Positions 40,386 to 49,510 of a DNA stretch of 64,000 nt are shown one piece after another. The notes under the pieces are model-generated. The model was not told the origin of the DNA. It saw only the letters and a list, made by a program, of their open reading frames with translations, and ran no database searches. Each line of letters begins with the position of its first letter. Within the stretch, counting starts at the first letter, position 1. The position numbers and the translations under genes are program-made. This DNA comes from Paractinoplanes rishiriensis (lineage in GTDB: Bacteria; Actinomycetota; Actinomycetes; Mycobacteriales; Micromonosporaceae), in the NCBI RefSeq assembly GCF_016862375.1, contig NZ_BOMV01000035.1, forward strand, positions 1 to 64,000. Reading direction: 5' to 3'.

Positions 40386-42098
40386 TCAGGCCCCCGGCAA
40401 CCGTCCCGGCAGCACCGGAGCGGGACGGCCGATCAGATAGCCCTGCACGTAGTCCACGCCCAGCTCGCGCAGCAGCCGCAGGGTGGGCTCGTCCTGCACG
40501 TACTCGGCCACGGTGTGGATGCCGTATGCCTGACAAACCTGGACCAGCGCGCGCACCAGTACCTGGTCCTGCGGATTGGCGACCAGGTCGACCACGTACT
40601 CCCCATCGATCTTGACCAGGTCGATCGGGAAGATCCGGAGATAGCGGAACGACGCATAGCCCGAGCCGAAGTCGTCCAGCGCCAGCTCGCAGCCGAGGTC
40701 CCGGATCCGGTCGGCGAACCGGCGGGCCTCCAGCAGGTTGCCGATCAGCGCGGTCTCGGTGATCTCGAAGGTGAGCTGGGCCGGGTTGACCTCGTAGTGC
40801 TGGATCAGCCGCTCCACCTCGTCGGTGAGCCGCGGGTCGCCCACCGACCGGCCGGACAGGTTGATCTGCAGGCAGGTGTCGGGCTGCTCGGCGGCCAGCT
40901 GCATGGCCCGCTCGACCACCCAGAGGTCGATGTCGTAAACCGCGTCCAGCCGCTCCGCGGTGTCCAGCACCTGGATCGGCGACTGCGGGCCGTCGGTGTC
41001 GTCCAGCACCCGCAGCAGCAGCTCGTGCCGGGTCACCTTGTTGGTCTGGAGCTCCAGGATCGGCTGGGAGTAGAGCGTGAACCGGTCGGTGCCGAGCGCG
41101 TCGGCGACCCGGCTGCGGTAGGAGCCCTGCCGGTCACGGACCGGCACCGGGTGGGCCACCAGGGTGAGCGGCCGTTCCGCGTCCCGGGACTGACGCCAGG
41201 CGTGCTCGGCGTCGATCAGCACCTCGTGGCTGCCGGCCTCGGCGTCCGGGGTGAACCGCACCAGGCCGCCCCAGGCCTGGGCGCGCAGCCAGCTGTCCGG
41301 CAGCACGAACGTCTGCGAGCGCAGCGCCTCGACCAGCAGTTCGGCCTCGCGCCGGGCGGTGGGCCAGGACGTGCCGGCCAGCAGCAGGCCGATCTCGCTG
41401 GTGCCGACCCGGCCGAGCAGCGCACCCCGCTGGACCACGCCCTCGAGCACCCGGGCGGCCCGGTGCAGCAGGTCGGCGTTGCGGTCGGGGCGGGCGTCCT
41501 CGGTGTCGCCGGCCCGCTCGGACTGCACCCGGATCACCAGGATGGCGCCGCCGCCGCGCCGCTGGGCGCGGTCGATCTCGTCGATGAACCGGGCCCGGGT
41601 GAGCAGGCCGGTGGCCGGATCGGGGTCGGCCAGCGAGTCCTGTACGGTCTCGTCGCGCCGGGCCAGGCGGGCCATCTCGCGCCGGGCCCGCTCCCGGGCC
41701 GACACGTCGGTGACCACGCCGCGGACACCGCGGACGGTGCCGTCGGCGTTCTTCACCGGCTCGAGCCGGCAGTCGACGTCGAACCAGCCGCCGTCGGCCC
41801 GCATCAGCCGGACCGTGGTGCGCACCGGGACCCGGCTGGTCCACGCCTGGGTGATGGCGCTCAGCGCCTTGGCGTGATCCTCGCGGTGCACGTACCGGGC
41901 CAGGACCTTGCGGCTCACCTCGTGCTGGGCGTGCGAATGGCCCAGCATGCCCCGCAGCTGGGCGGACCAGACGATCTCGTCGCCCGTTGCGGTGTACGAG
42001 AACCAGGCGTTCCCGGCCGCGGCGGGCCGGTCGTCGGCGGGCGTACGCGGCTCCGGGAGGACGGAAGGCAGCAGTTGCCGCTCCTCGGGCGCAGCCAT
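40386..42098 (-). CDS. PAS-GGDEF-EAL protein, likely c-di-GMP phosphodiesterase
   Basis: This 570-residue cytosolic signalling protein has an N-terminal PAS domain (about 25-135), a GGDEF domain (about 150-310) and an EAL domain (about 330-565). The GGDEF active site is degenerate (GRVGTSEIG in place of GGDEF), so cyclase activity is unlikely. The EAL domain keeps the main catalytic residues: HELLLRV for the EAL Glu, INLSG, FEITETALI, DDFGSGY, VKIDG and a late VAEYV Glu. It should degrade c-di-GMP under PAS control. There is no transmembrane segment. The upstream gap is shared with the divergent Mrr-like gene. Confidence 0.9.
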   Translation of the reverse strand: MAAPEERQLLPSVLPEPRTPADDRPAAAGNAWFSYTATGDEIVWSAQLRGMLGHSHAQHEVSRKVLARYVHREDHAKALSAITQAWTSRVPVRTTVRLMRADGGWFDVDCRLEPVKNADGTVRGVRGVVTDVSARERARREMARLARRDETVQDSLADPDPATGLLTRARFIDEIDRAQRRGGGAILVIRVQSERAGDTEDARPDRNADLLHRAARVLEGVVQRGALLGRVGTSEIGLLLAGTSWPTARREAELLVEALRSQTFVLPDSWLRAQAWGGLVRFTPDAEAGSHEVLIDAEHAWRQSRDAERPLTLVAHPVPVRDRQGSYRSRVADALGTDRFTLYSQPILELQTNKVTRHELLLRVLDDTDGPQSPIQVLDTAERLDAVYDIDLWVVERAMQLAAEQPDTCLQINLSGRSVGDPRLTDEVERLIQHYEVNPAQLTFEITETALIGNLLEARRFADRIRDLGCELALDDFGSGYASFRYLRIFPIDLVKIDGEYVVDLVANPQDQVLVRALVQVCQAYGIHTVAEYVQDEPTLRLLRELGVDYVQGYLIGRPAPVLPGRLPGA

Positions 42099-42470
42099 GC
42101 GCCATCCACCCCCTCACCTGTGCCATCCCCGGAACTATTACGACCCGTCACGCGGCCGATATAACAGAGGACGTCCGCGTCAATGTTTTGACGGACCGCC
42201 CGGCAAACCCCGGAACTGCGGTTTCTCGCCCGATCAGAGTAGGGAATCAACCGATCGGATGACCACTGCGCTGCGTGATATTCGCCGCAGATTAGCGTCG
42301 ACTCCATGACGGACAGTTACTGCCAGTGCTGACTGTGGAACCTTCCGCAGTTCCTACCCCTCGACCGCCCGATCCATGCACGGAATGCATCGTCGCGGAC
42401 GCGCCGCGTAACGAGATCGGGAACCGATGGATATGGTGGCGATTGGACCAACGCGGAGCGAGGACGAAGC
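42099..42470. other. Divergent promoter region
   Basis: These 372 bp lie between the divergent PAS-GGDEF-EAL and Mrr-like genes. They contain a small palindrome CGTCAA-TGTT-TTGACG at 42178-42193, flanked by GTCC/GGAC, which could be an operator, and a less GC-rich centre. I see no coding frame with family features. Confidence 0.4.
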
Positions 42471-44096
42471 ATGGGCATCATTCGGGACATGCAGCGGGTG
42501 CGCGCCACGCAGGTGGCGGCTGACCAGCGGGCGAACACGGCCGCGGCGCAGCAGCGCGACATGATCCGGCGCAACGCCGACCTGGCCATCGCGGCGGCGC
42601 AGCAGGCGGCGTCCGACGTGGAACGGCAGCGCGAACGCCAGCGGCTGTACGCCGAGGCGCGCACCGCGGACGCGGCGGCGGCGAACGCCGAGGTGCGCGC
42701 GCGGCTCGGCGACCTGGACAGCCTGCTGTTGTCCACGCTGGACGTGGACGACCACATCGACCTCGACCAGTTCAAGAAACCGCTCGCGGTACCGCCGTTC
42801 GACCCGGGTCCGCTGAGCCGGCCGCACCCCGAGCCCAGCTGGCAGAGCTATCAGCCGCCGCAACCGCGCGGGGTCGGCAAGATTATCGGCGGCGACCGGC
42901 TGCACCAGCAGCAGACCGCCCAGGCGAGGCGGGCGTACGAGCAGGCGCGGGCCCGCTGGCAGGCCGACGAGGACCGGCGCAGGCAGCGCCTGGCCGAACG
43001 CCGCCGGGCTTACGACGAACACCGGCGCAAGTACGAGGCCAAGATGGTCGCCTACAACGCCGAGGTGGACCGGTTCGCGGCCGCGGTCGCCGGCGCCGAC
43101 CCGGCCTCGGTAGTCGAGTACTTCGCCATGGTGCTCGGCAACTCGGTGTATCCGGATGACTTCCCTCAGCACTTCCGGCTCGCCTACCTGCCCAAGCAGA
43201 AGCACCTGCTGATCGAGTACCACCTGCCGCCGATCGAGGTGATCCCGGTGGTGAAGGAGTATCGGTACGACCGGGTCCGCGACGACCTGTCCGCCATCCC
43301 CCGCGACGAGGCCGAGATCCGGCACCGGTACGTCGACGTCATCGCCCGGGTGACGCTGCGCACCATCCACGAGATCGTCGAGTCGGACCGCGGCGCCCTG
43401 GTGCGACAGATCTCCTTCAACGGCATCGTCGACACCATCGACCGCCGCACCGGCCGCTTCATCCGCCCCTGCCTGGTGTCGGTCAAAACGGATCGGGACA
43501 CGTACGCGGCCATCGAACTGCGCCGGGTCGACCCGGTCGCCTGCGTCAAACACCTCCAGGGCGCGCTGTCCGGAGAACCGGACACGCTGGCCGCGGTGAC
43601 CCCGAAAATCGACTTCGACCGGGACGCCGACCTCGACTTCACCGAGGAGTTCAACGTGCTCGCCGACATCGACGAGCGGCCCAACCTGATCACGCTCCCC
43701 GACCAGGCTTGGGAACAGCAACTGCACGACCTGTTCGGGGTGATGGGCCTCGAGATGGGCGCCCCGGTCCGCACCGACAGCGGCGCCCGCTGGCTGGCCA
43801 CCGACCCGCGCCCCATCTTCGGCGGCAAGGTGGTGCTGCACGCCACCCGCAGCGGCCCGGCCGGCGCCGCCGCGGTGCACGCCCTGGCCGGCGCGGTCAC
43901 GGCGGCCGGCGCCACCAAGGGCATCCTGGTGTCGCTGTCCGGCATCGACGCCGAGGCGTACGAGGCGCTGGCCGGCCGCCCCCTGGAACTGATCGACGGC
44001 CCGGCCCTGGTGACCCTGCTGGCCAACCACTGCCGCATCAAGGCCCGCATCGAGCTGACCGGACCCTGGACAGACCAGAGAGGCGCATCGATGTAG
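42471..44096 (+). CDS. Coiled-coil protein with degenerate Mrr nuclease domain
   Basis: This 541-residue protein has an Ala/Gln/Arg-rich helical N-terminus (about 1-90), likely a coiled coil, a Pro-rich linker, a second charged helical stretch (about 145-200), a mixed central domain (about 210-400) and a C-terminal Mrr-type restriction-endonuclease fold (about 410-525). The latter shows DPRPIFGGKVVLHATRSG and KGILVSLSGIDAEAYE with LELIDGPAL. The catalytic residues are missing: the usual GVD Asp position reads GAR, and QAK reads HAT. It should bind rather than cut DNA. It is convergent with the helicase-nuclease-arginase gene beyond a small intervening gene. Confidence 0.78.
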   Translation: MGIIRDMQRVRATQVAADQRANTAAAQQRDMIRRNADLAIAAAQQAASDVERQRERQRLYAEARTADAAAANAEVRARLGDLDSLLLSTLDVDDHIDLDQFKKPLAVPPFDPGPLSRPHPEPSWQSYQPPQPRGVGKIIGGDRLHQQQTAQARRAYEQARARWQADEDRRRQRLAERRRAYDEHRRKYEAKMVAYNAEVDRFAAAVAGADPASVVEYFAMVLGNSVYPDDFPQHFRLAYLPKQKHLLIEYHLPPIEVIPVVKEYRYDRVRDDLSAIPRDEAEIRHRYVDVIARVTLRTIHEIVESDRGALVRQISFNGIVDTIDRRTGRFIRPCLVSVKTDRDTYAAIELRRVDPVACVKHLQGALSGEPDTLAAVTPKIDFDRDADLDFTEEFNVLADIDERPNLITLPDQAWEQQLHDLFGVMGLEMGAPVRTDSGARWLATDPRPIFGGKVVLHATRSGPAGAAAVHALAGAVTAAGATKGILVSLSGIDAEAYEALAGRPLELIDGPALVTLLANHCRIKARIELTGPWTDQRGASM

Positions 44097-44105
44097 CGTC
44101 CGCCC

Positions 44106-44369
44106 GTGACCGATCAGACGCCGCCCAGCACCTACCCACCCGCCCCGCCGCAGGCTCCGCCGCCGCCCGCCTACCCGGCACCCCTGCGGGAGCGTGCGGA
44201 AGGCGTCTGCGCCGCCAATTTTGCGGACCGGGTCCGGGATCCGCACGTCGTGTCCAGGGTGGACACGCGTTATCTGTTTCCGTCCGAGGGCGGGTGGGCG
44301 ACCGACCGCTCCACGATCTGCATCGTCACCGACCCGATCGGGCGGACGACCGGCTCGGTCATGGACTGA
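44106..44369 (+). CDS. Small Pro-rich protein with septum-formation-like motif
   Basis: This 87-residue protein starts at GTG 44106, 9 bp after the Mrr-like gene. After a Pro/Tyr-rich N-terminus (1-27), the remainder resembles the C-terminal half of actinobacterial septum-formation (PF13845-type) domains. It has a lone Cys, YLFPSEGGWATDRSTICIV, and an ending TDPIGRTTGSVMD. The transmembrane segment and the rest of that domain are absent, so this may be a truncated or stand-alone version. Its stop overlaps the end of the convergent giant gene by 11 bp. Confidence 0.55.
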   Translation: MTDQTPPSTYPPAPPQAPPPPAYPAPLRERAEGVCAANFADRVRDPHVVSRVDTRYLFPSEGGWATDRSTICIVTDPIGRTTGSVMD

Positions 44370-47300
44370 GCAGCGCCGGGATCAGCGCCGCCAGCACCGC
44401 CCGGTCCGCCGGGCGGTCCGGTTCGTACTCGGTGATGCCGAGGCCGGCCAGCGGGAACCGGTCGGTCAGCGCGCGCACCGCCGCCGCGAGTTGGTCGGGG
44501 GTCACGCCGTCCGGTTCGGGCGCGCCCACCGCGGCGAAGCTCTCCGGGTCGAGCACGTCCAGGTCGATGTGGACGTACACCGCGCGGGCACCGGTCGCCT
44601 CGACCACCGACGGCAGCGACGCCAGGCCGGCCACCTCGACGTGGGCGAGGCCGGCCTCGGCCACGTACTCCTTCTCGGCCGGGTCCAGCGCCCGCACCCC
44701 GGCCAGCACGACCTGCTCGGGACGCAACCGCCGGCGCGGCAGCAACTCGGGGTGGCCCTCGCCGAGCAGCGTGCGCAGCACCATGCCGTGGAACGCGCCG
44801 GACGGCGACGACTCGGGCGTGTTCAGGTCGGCGTGCGCGTCGAACCACACCACCGCGAGACCGTCGCCGTGCCGGGCCAGCGCCGCCTCGATCGGCGCCA
44901 CCTCGACGCCGCAGTCGCCGCCCAGGGTCACGAGCGGCGGGTCGCCGAGCGACGACCGGATGGCCGCCAGGTTGGCGGCCAGCAGCGCCACCGAGGGTTC
45001 GCCGTCCGCGAGCGGCACCCGGACCCGCTGGTCGCCGGGGATGAGACCGGCCAGTTCGGCGGCACCGGCCGTGAGCCGCCGGGCGGTCGGCGAGCCCGAG
45101 CCCTGCCACTGGCCGATCTCGACCACCGTGCGGCGCGGCACCGGCTTGATCTCCAGCTCCTCGATGCGTTGCCAGACGGGGCGCATGGCGGCGTCCGGCT
45201 CGCGGGCGTAGATGCTGCCCCGGATGCGCACGAACACGCAGTTGCCGACCCGTTCCAGGACGGCCTGCCGGCGCATGTCGCTCTCCCACTGCTCGGGGCC
45301 GTGGTAGCTGTCGCCGTCGCACTCGATCGCGAGCCGCCGGCCGTCGGGGGCGTTCAGCACGAAGTCGATCCGGTAGGCGCCGATCCGGAACTGCGGGATC
45401 GGCCGGAAGCCGCGCGCCATCAGTCGCTTGAGGACATCCCGCTCGAAGTCGCTCTCGCAGCGGGCGGCCAGGTCGGTGACCTCCTCGGCGGGGGCCAGGT
45501 TGAGCGCGTACGAGAGCAGCATGGCGCGCGGGTCGTCGGCGAGCAGCGAACCCGGCCGCACCGAGTGGAACACCCAGAGTTGGTCGCGGGCCCGGGACGC
45601 GGCCACGTTGACCCGCCGGTGATATTCGCGCTTGGTGAACGCCGCCACGCGGGGATCGTTGTCGGACACCACCATGGACACGAACACGATGTCGCGCTCG
45701 TCGCCCTGGAACGTGTACGCGTCGCCGACCCGCAGCCGGCGCGCCTGGATCTCGTCCTCGCCGATCTCGTCGCGCAGCAGTTGCAGCAGGTAGGCGGCCT
45801 GGCCGCTGCTGCTGAGCAGGGAGATGACACCGAGCGTCTTGCCGTCATATTTCGGATCTTTAACCAATGCGGCGATTTGGCTGGTAAGAGCGGATGCTTC
45901 GGACACGTTCACGTCGCCGAACCCGGGCAGCGGCTGACGCACCCCGTCCGGGAGGAACACCGTGCGGATCGGCGCGAGCGACGGCCGGTCCGCGCGCAAC
46001 GGCATGATCTTGCCGTCGTAGTAGTGCCGCGAGGAGAACTCAATGATCTGCGGTACGCAGCGGAAGTGCTCGGTCAGCAGGATCCGCTCCGGCGACCGGC
46101 GCACCGCGTGGTCGTACAGCGACGACTCGGGGTCGAAGTGCTCGGCCGACGGCACGTCGTCGAGGTGGCTGTGGATCAGGCCGGACACCGAGCCGACGAA
46201 GCCCAGCTGCGGTCCGATCTGCTGGTCGTCGCCGACCACCACGGCCCGTTCGGCGAGCGCCAGCACCGGCAGCGCGAACAGATCGGCCTGCGACGCCTCG
46301 TCCACGATCACCACGTCGAACCGGGCGCCACCGGCGAACTGCTCGATCGCCCGGTCCACCGACATGACCCAGACCGGCACCGCCTCGACCGCCGACTCCA
46401 TGGCCCGTTGCGCGTGCGCCTGCCAGGCCGCCGCGGTCCGTCCGGTGCCCTTACCGATCTTGCGAAGGGCGGTGGTCCAGTCGGCCAGCGCGGCCTTGCG
46501 CCGGTCGTCCAGGCTGCGGGAGACCTCGAGCCAGGCCGACGCCACCACCAGTTCGGCGGTGCGGCGGCGGATCTTGTCGCGGGTGTTTTCCACCCGCTTG
46601 GCCAGCACGGCCGGGTCGACGCTGCCGATCACCTCGTCGAACCAGGTCTGCGCGCGCCGCCAGGCCCACGCGTCCAGGCACGCCTGCCCGGTCACCGCGG
46701 GCACCAGTCCGGCCTCGACCTGCGCGGCCCACTCGGGTGCCGCCTCGGCCAGCCGGTCCCGCAGTTCCACGTACCGCCGAACGGAAGGTCGCAACCCGGT
46801 CAGCCGGCGCACCTCGGCCACCGCGTCATCCCAGCCGTCCAGCGTCGACCAGGCCTTGCCGAGCCGCGGCCAGGGTGCCAGCCGCTCGGCCACCGCACGA
46901 TCCGCCGCGGTCATCGCGTCCAGTTCCAGGACCGCGGGCGCCGCGTCGAGCAGGCTTTCGACCGCGGCCAGGGCCGCCGGATCCAGGTCAAGATCATGCT
47001 GGGGTACGACGACAGCCAGCCGATCGGCGAGCGCCGGCCAATGCCGTACGTCCCAATCCAGGGACTGACCCGCGTCGGCCAGCAACGTGCCCGCCCAGAT
47101 CTCCGGATCTCCCCAGCCGTCCGGCGGGGTGGCGATCTGCAGCCGGTCGATCCACTCCGACCAGTGCCCGCCCAGCCGGCGACGAGTCTGCACCCGGCGC
47201 ACCCAGGCCGCCACCACGTCGACGTCCTCGGCGGTGCGCAGCGGCTCGCCGTCCACCCGCATGTCGTCGGCCACCTTGAACAGGGCGGCCTGCATGAGCC

Positions 47301-49377
47301 GGCTCAACCCGCGACCGGCAGCAAAGCGCTGCCTGATCTCGACGAGCTGAGCCAGGAGGCGTTTCGGCTCATGGGCGTACGTGTCCGGCACCGCCACCCG
47401 GTGCCCGGCCAGCTGGCGGGTCAGCGCGGCGAGTTCGGCCAGCAGCGTCTCGGTGGCGGCCACGTGATCGGCCCAGACCGAGCGCCAGTGCGGGTCGTTC
47501 AGCAGCCGGCCGAGCCGATCGGTCCACGCACCCTCCCGGCGACGGAGCCAGGTCAACGCGTCCCGTAGGTCACCGCGCAGGGCGTCCAGGTCTGCCTCGC
47601 GTACGGCATCAAGATCTAAGCCATCCGCCGCCAAGCGGGACACCCGGTCGTGGAGTGAGTCGCGCTCGGCCCGGGTCTGCGCCGCTGTGGCGGCATCGGG
47701 CAGGTCGGCGGTCTCCGGCAGCGACCGCAGCGCCGCGGCCCGGTCGGCCGGCACCAGGCGCCGCGCCAGGTCGAGCAGCGCGGCGAACTCCTCGCCGGAC
47801 AGCGGCGGCGGCACCCAGACCGGGTCCGGGATGCCGCTCTGCGTCGCCGCCCGCTCCCGCAGCCAGGCGCCCACCTCGACCGGCGGGTGCGGAACACCGT
47901 CGATCAGGTACGTGACCGCCTCGTTCTCGGCGATCGACCGCAACCCGCCGAGCGCCACGGCCAGCTCGCGCTCGGCATCCTCGAGCAGCCCGGTGAGCCG
48001 CTCGACCCGCCGCGCCTCGGCCACCTTGTCCAGGGTGGCCGCCCGATCGGCGAGTTCCCGGGCGGCCAGCTGCAACTGGACGAGCTGGTCGGTGGTGCGG
48101 CCGAGCACGGCCAGACAGAGCGACCGGATCTCCTCGGGCAGGCCGTCCCGGAGCACCCGCAGCGGGTCCTCCTTCTGCGCCACCACGAGCACCCGCTTGC
48201 CGTTCGCCATCAGGTGACAGATCAGGTTGCGGATGGTGTGCGTCTTACCGGTGCCCGGCGGCCCCTGAACCGCCACGTTGCGGTGCTGGGCCAGCCGCCG
48301 CGCGATCGACTCCTGCGCCTCGTTGGTGGGCAGCGGCATGAGCAGGCGCTCACCCACCCGCCGCCACTCCTCGGGCCGGTCGTCCGGCATCCGCAGCCGG
48401 CTGGGCTCGTGCGCCACAATCGCGGCGAGCGCACCGATGCTGGCCGTGTCACCCGCGAGCAGCCGGTCGCGGAGGCTCTCCAGGAAGCCCCGGAGCAGCC
48501 GCTGCTTGGGCCGGGCAAAGAGGACGCCGACGTCCTCGATATGCGGCCGCGTCAGCTCCTGCTGCCGCCCGTCGGTGACGATCCGGTCATGACCGAGGCG
48601 ACCCAGCGCCCGCTCGAAGAACTCCCGCCGATCCAGGTCGTTCCACAGGTCGAGCTCCAGCGTGCCGGCCGGCCCGGCGAGCGCGAGAAGCTGCCCGAGG
48701 TACCGCTCGTCGGTCCCGTTCAGGGCGTCGGTCTGCAGCCGCGATGGCCCGGCCGGCGAGACCGTGATGAGGGACTGGTCCGGTTCGTACTCGATCAACA
48801 CCGGCGTGGCGACGAGCGGGTAGCGGACCCGTTCGCCGTTGATGGTGACGTTCAGGATGCCGTGGCCCCAGACCAGCTCGGTGGTGGCCGCGGTCATGTC
48901 CAGCTGATGCATCAGGTCGAAGAGCCGCCGATGCAGCACGCGGGTCTTCTCCGCCTCAGCGGTGGCGTGCGCCCACGGTCGCCAGGCGCGGTCCCGCCAG
49001 TCCGCAAAGTCGTCCGGGTCGGTGGGGGTGTTGTCGTGCTCCGGCGCTTCCCCAGCCCCTTCGCCCGCTTCGGTCGCCGCCTCCGTCGCCGCGGGCTCTG
49101 CGGTGGCGGTGATGTCGCCGCGGAGGCGGCGGCGCAGGGCGGCCGGGACGGCGACCGGTGGGGGCAGGTCGGGCAGGCCGACGCGCAGCCAGGAAGTGGC
49201 GTCGGCGGACGGGCCCACCTGGCAGGCCGGATGGTCGGGCCGGGCGTCCAGCCAATGCGCATCGGCCGGGACGGTCCGGGCGGGGCGCTCCATCTGAGCG
49301 CGGACGGCCAGCAGGTAGTCGGCCACCGCAACGGCCCGGTCCCGGATCGTCGTGGGCGATTCCAGCTGCTCGGACAT
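44359..49377 (-). CDS. SF1 helicase - DUF559/Vsr nuclease - arginase fusion
   Basis: One uninterrupted frame encodes 1,672 residues. A UPF1-like SF1 helicase spans roughly 340-1290: Walker A GPPGTGKT (about 371), Walker B VIVDEASQ (about 1023), VVGDDQQIGPQ, LTEHFRC, YTFQGDERD and VAASRARDQ. A DUF559/Vsr-like nuclease follows (about 1310-1400) with FERDVLKRL, YRIDFVL and IECDGDSYHG, catalytic positions intact. Then comes an arginase/ureohydrolase domain (about 1413-1672) with LGGDCGVE, FDAHADLNT and HIDLDVLDP carrying the manganese ligands. ATG at 49377 (MSEQLESPTTIRDRA) is preferred over a longer 5' frame. An internal GTG near 45134 might also start a separate arginase. The helicase-nuclease part suggests nucleic-acid surveillance or defence; the arginase fusion is unexplained. 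Confidence 0.88.
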   Translation of the reverse strand: MSEQLESPTTIRDRAVAVADYLLAVRAQMERPARTVPADAHWLDARPDHPACQVGPSADATSWLRVGLPDLPPPVAVPAALRRRLRGDITATAEPAATEAATEAGEGAGEAPEHDNTPTDPDDFADWRDRAWRPWAHATAEAEKTRVLHRRLFDLMHQLDMTAATTELVWGHGILNVTINGERVRYPLVATPVLIEYEPDQSLITVSPAGPSRLQTDALNGTDERYLGQLLALAGPAGTLELDLWNDLDRREFFERALGRLGHDRIVTDGRQQELTRPHIEDVGVLFARPKQRLLRGFLESLRDRLLAGDTASIGALAAIVAHEPSRLRMPDDRPEEWRRVGERLLMPLPTNEAQESIARRLAQHRNVAVQGPPGTGKTHTIRNLICHLMANGKRVLVVAQKEDPLRVLRDGLPEEIRSLCLAVLGRTTDQLVQLQLAARELADRAATLDKVAEARRVERLTGLLEDAERELAVALGGLRSIAENEAVTYLIDGVPHPPVEVGAWLRERAATQSGIPDPVWVPPPLSGEEFAALLDLARRLVPADRAAALRSLPETADLPDAATAAQTRAERDSLHDRVSRLAADGLDLDAVREADLDALRGDLRDALTWLRRREGAWTDRLGRLLNDPHWRSVWADHVAATETLLAELAALTRQLAGHRVAVPDTYAHEPKRLLAQLVEIRQRFAAGRGLSRLMQAALFKVADDMRVDGEPLRTAEDVDVVAAWVRRVQTRRRLGGHWSEWIDRLQIATPPDGWGDPEIWAGTLLADAGQSLDWDVRHWPALADRLAVVVPQHDLDLDPAALAAVESLLDAAPAVLELDAMTAADRAVAERLAPWPRLGKAWSTLDGWDDAVAEVRRLTGLRPSVRRYVELRDRLAEAAPEWAAQVEAGLVPAVTGQACLDAWAWRRAQTWFDEVIGSVDPAVLAKRVENTRDKIRRRTAELVVASAWLEVSRSLDDRRKAALADWTTALRKIGKGTGRTAAAWQAHAQRAMESAVEAVPVWVMSVDRAIEQFAGGARFDVVIVDEASQADLFALPVLALAERAVVVGDDQQIGPQLGFVGSVSGLIHSHLDDVPSAEHFDPESSLYDHAVRRSPERILLTEHFRCVPQIIEFSSRHYYDGKIMPLRADRPSLAPIRTVFLPDGVRQPLPGFGDVNVSEASALTSQIAALVKDPKYDGKTLGVISLLSSSGQAAYLLQLLRDEIGEDEIQARRLRVGDAYTFQGDERDIVFVSMVVSDNDPRVAAFTKREYHRRVNVAASRARDQLWVFHSVRPGSLLADDPRAMLLSYALNLAPAEEVTDLAARCESDFERDVLKRLMARGFRPIPQFRIGAYRIDFVLNAPDGRRLAIECDGDSYHGPEQWESDMRRQAVLERVGNCVFVRIRGSIYAREPDAAMRPVWQRIEELEIKPVPRRTVVEIGQWQGSGSPTARRLTAGAAELAGLIPGDQRVRVPLADGEPSVALLAANLAAIRSSLGDPPLVTLGGDCGVEVAPIEAALARHGDGLAVVWFDAHADLNTPESSPSGAFHGMVLRTLLGEGHPELLPRRRLRPEQVVLAGVRALDPAEKEYVAEAGLAHVEVAGLASLPSVVEATGARAVYVHIDLDVLDPESFAAVGAPEPDGVTPDQLAAAVRALTDRFPLAGLGITEYEPDRPADRAVLAALIPALLSP

Positions 49378-49510
49378 CCTCCCAATTCTAGGCCGCGCTG
49401 TCTCGTGTCCACCCGTTGTGACCCGCGCACGGCGGTGGCCGACCGCCCGTACTGTGATAACCGGCGATATGGTGTCGCCGCTGATCATGCTGGATGAAGG
49501 CGGGGGAACC

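Noticed and set aside
45134..45160. Reading the arginase domain as an independent gene
   Set aside because: No stop codon separates it from the nuclease domain and the nearest GTG has no well-placed ribosome-binding site. It is mentioned as an internal start possibility only.
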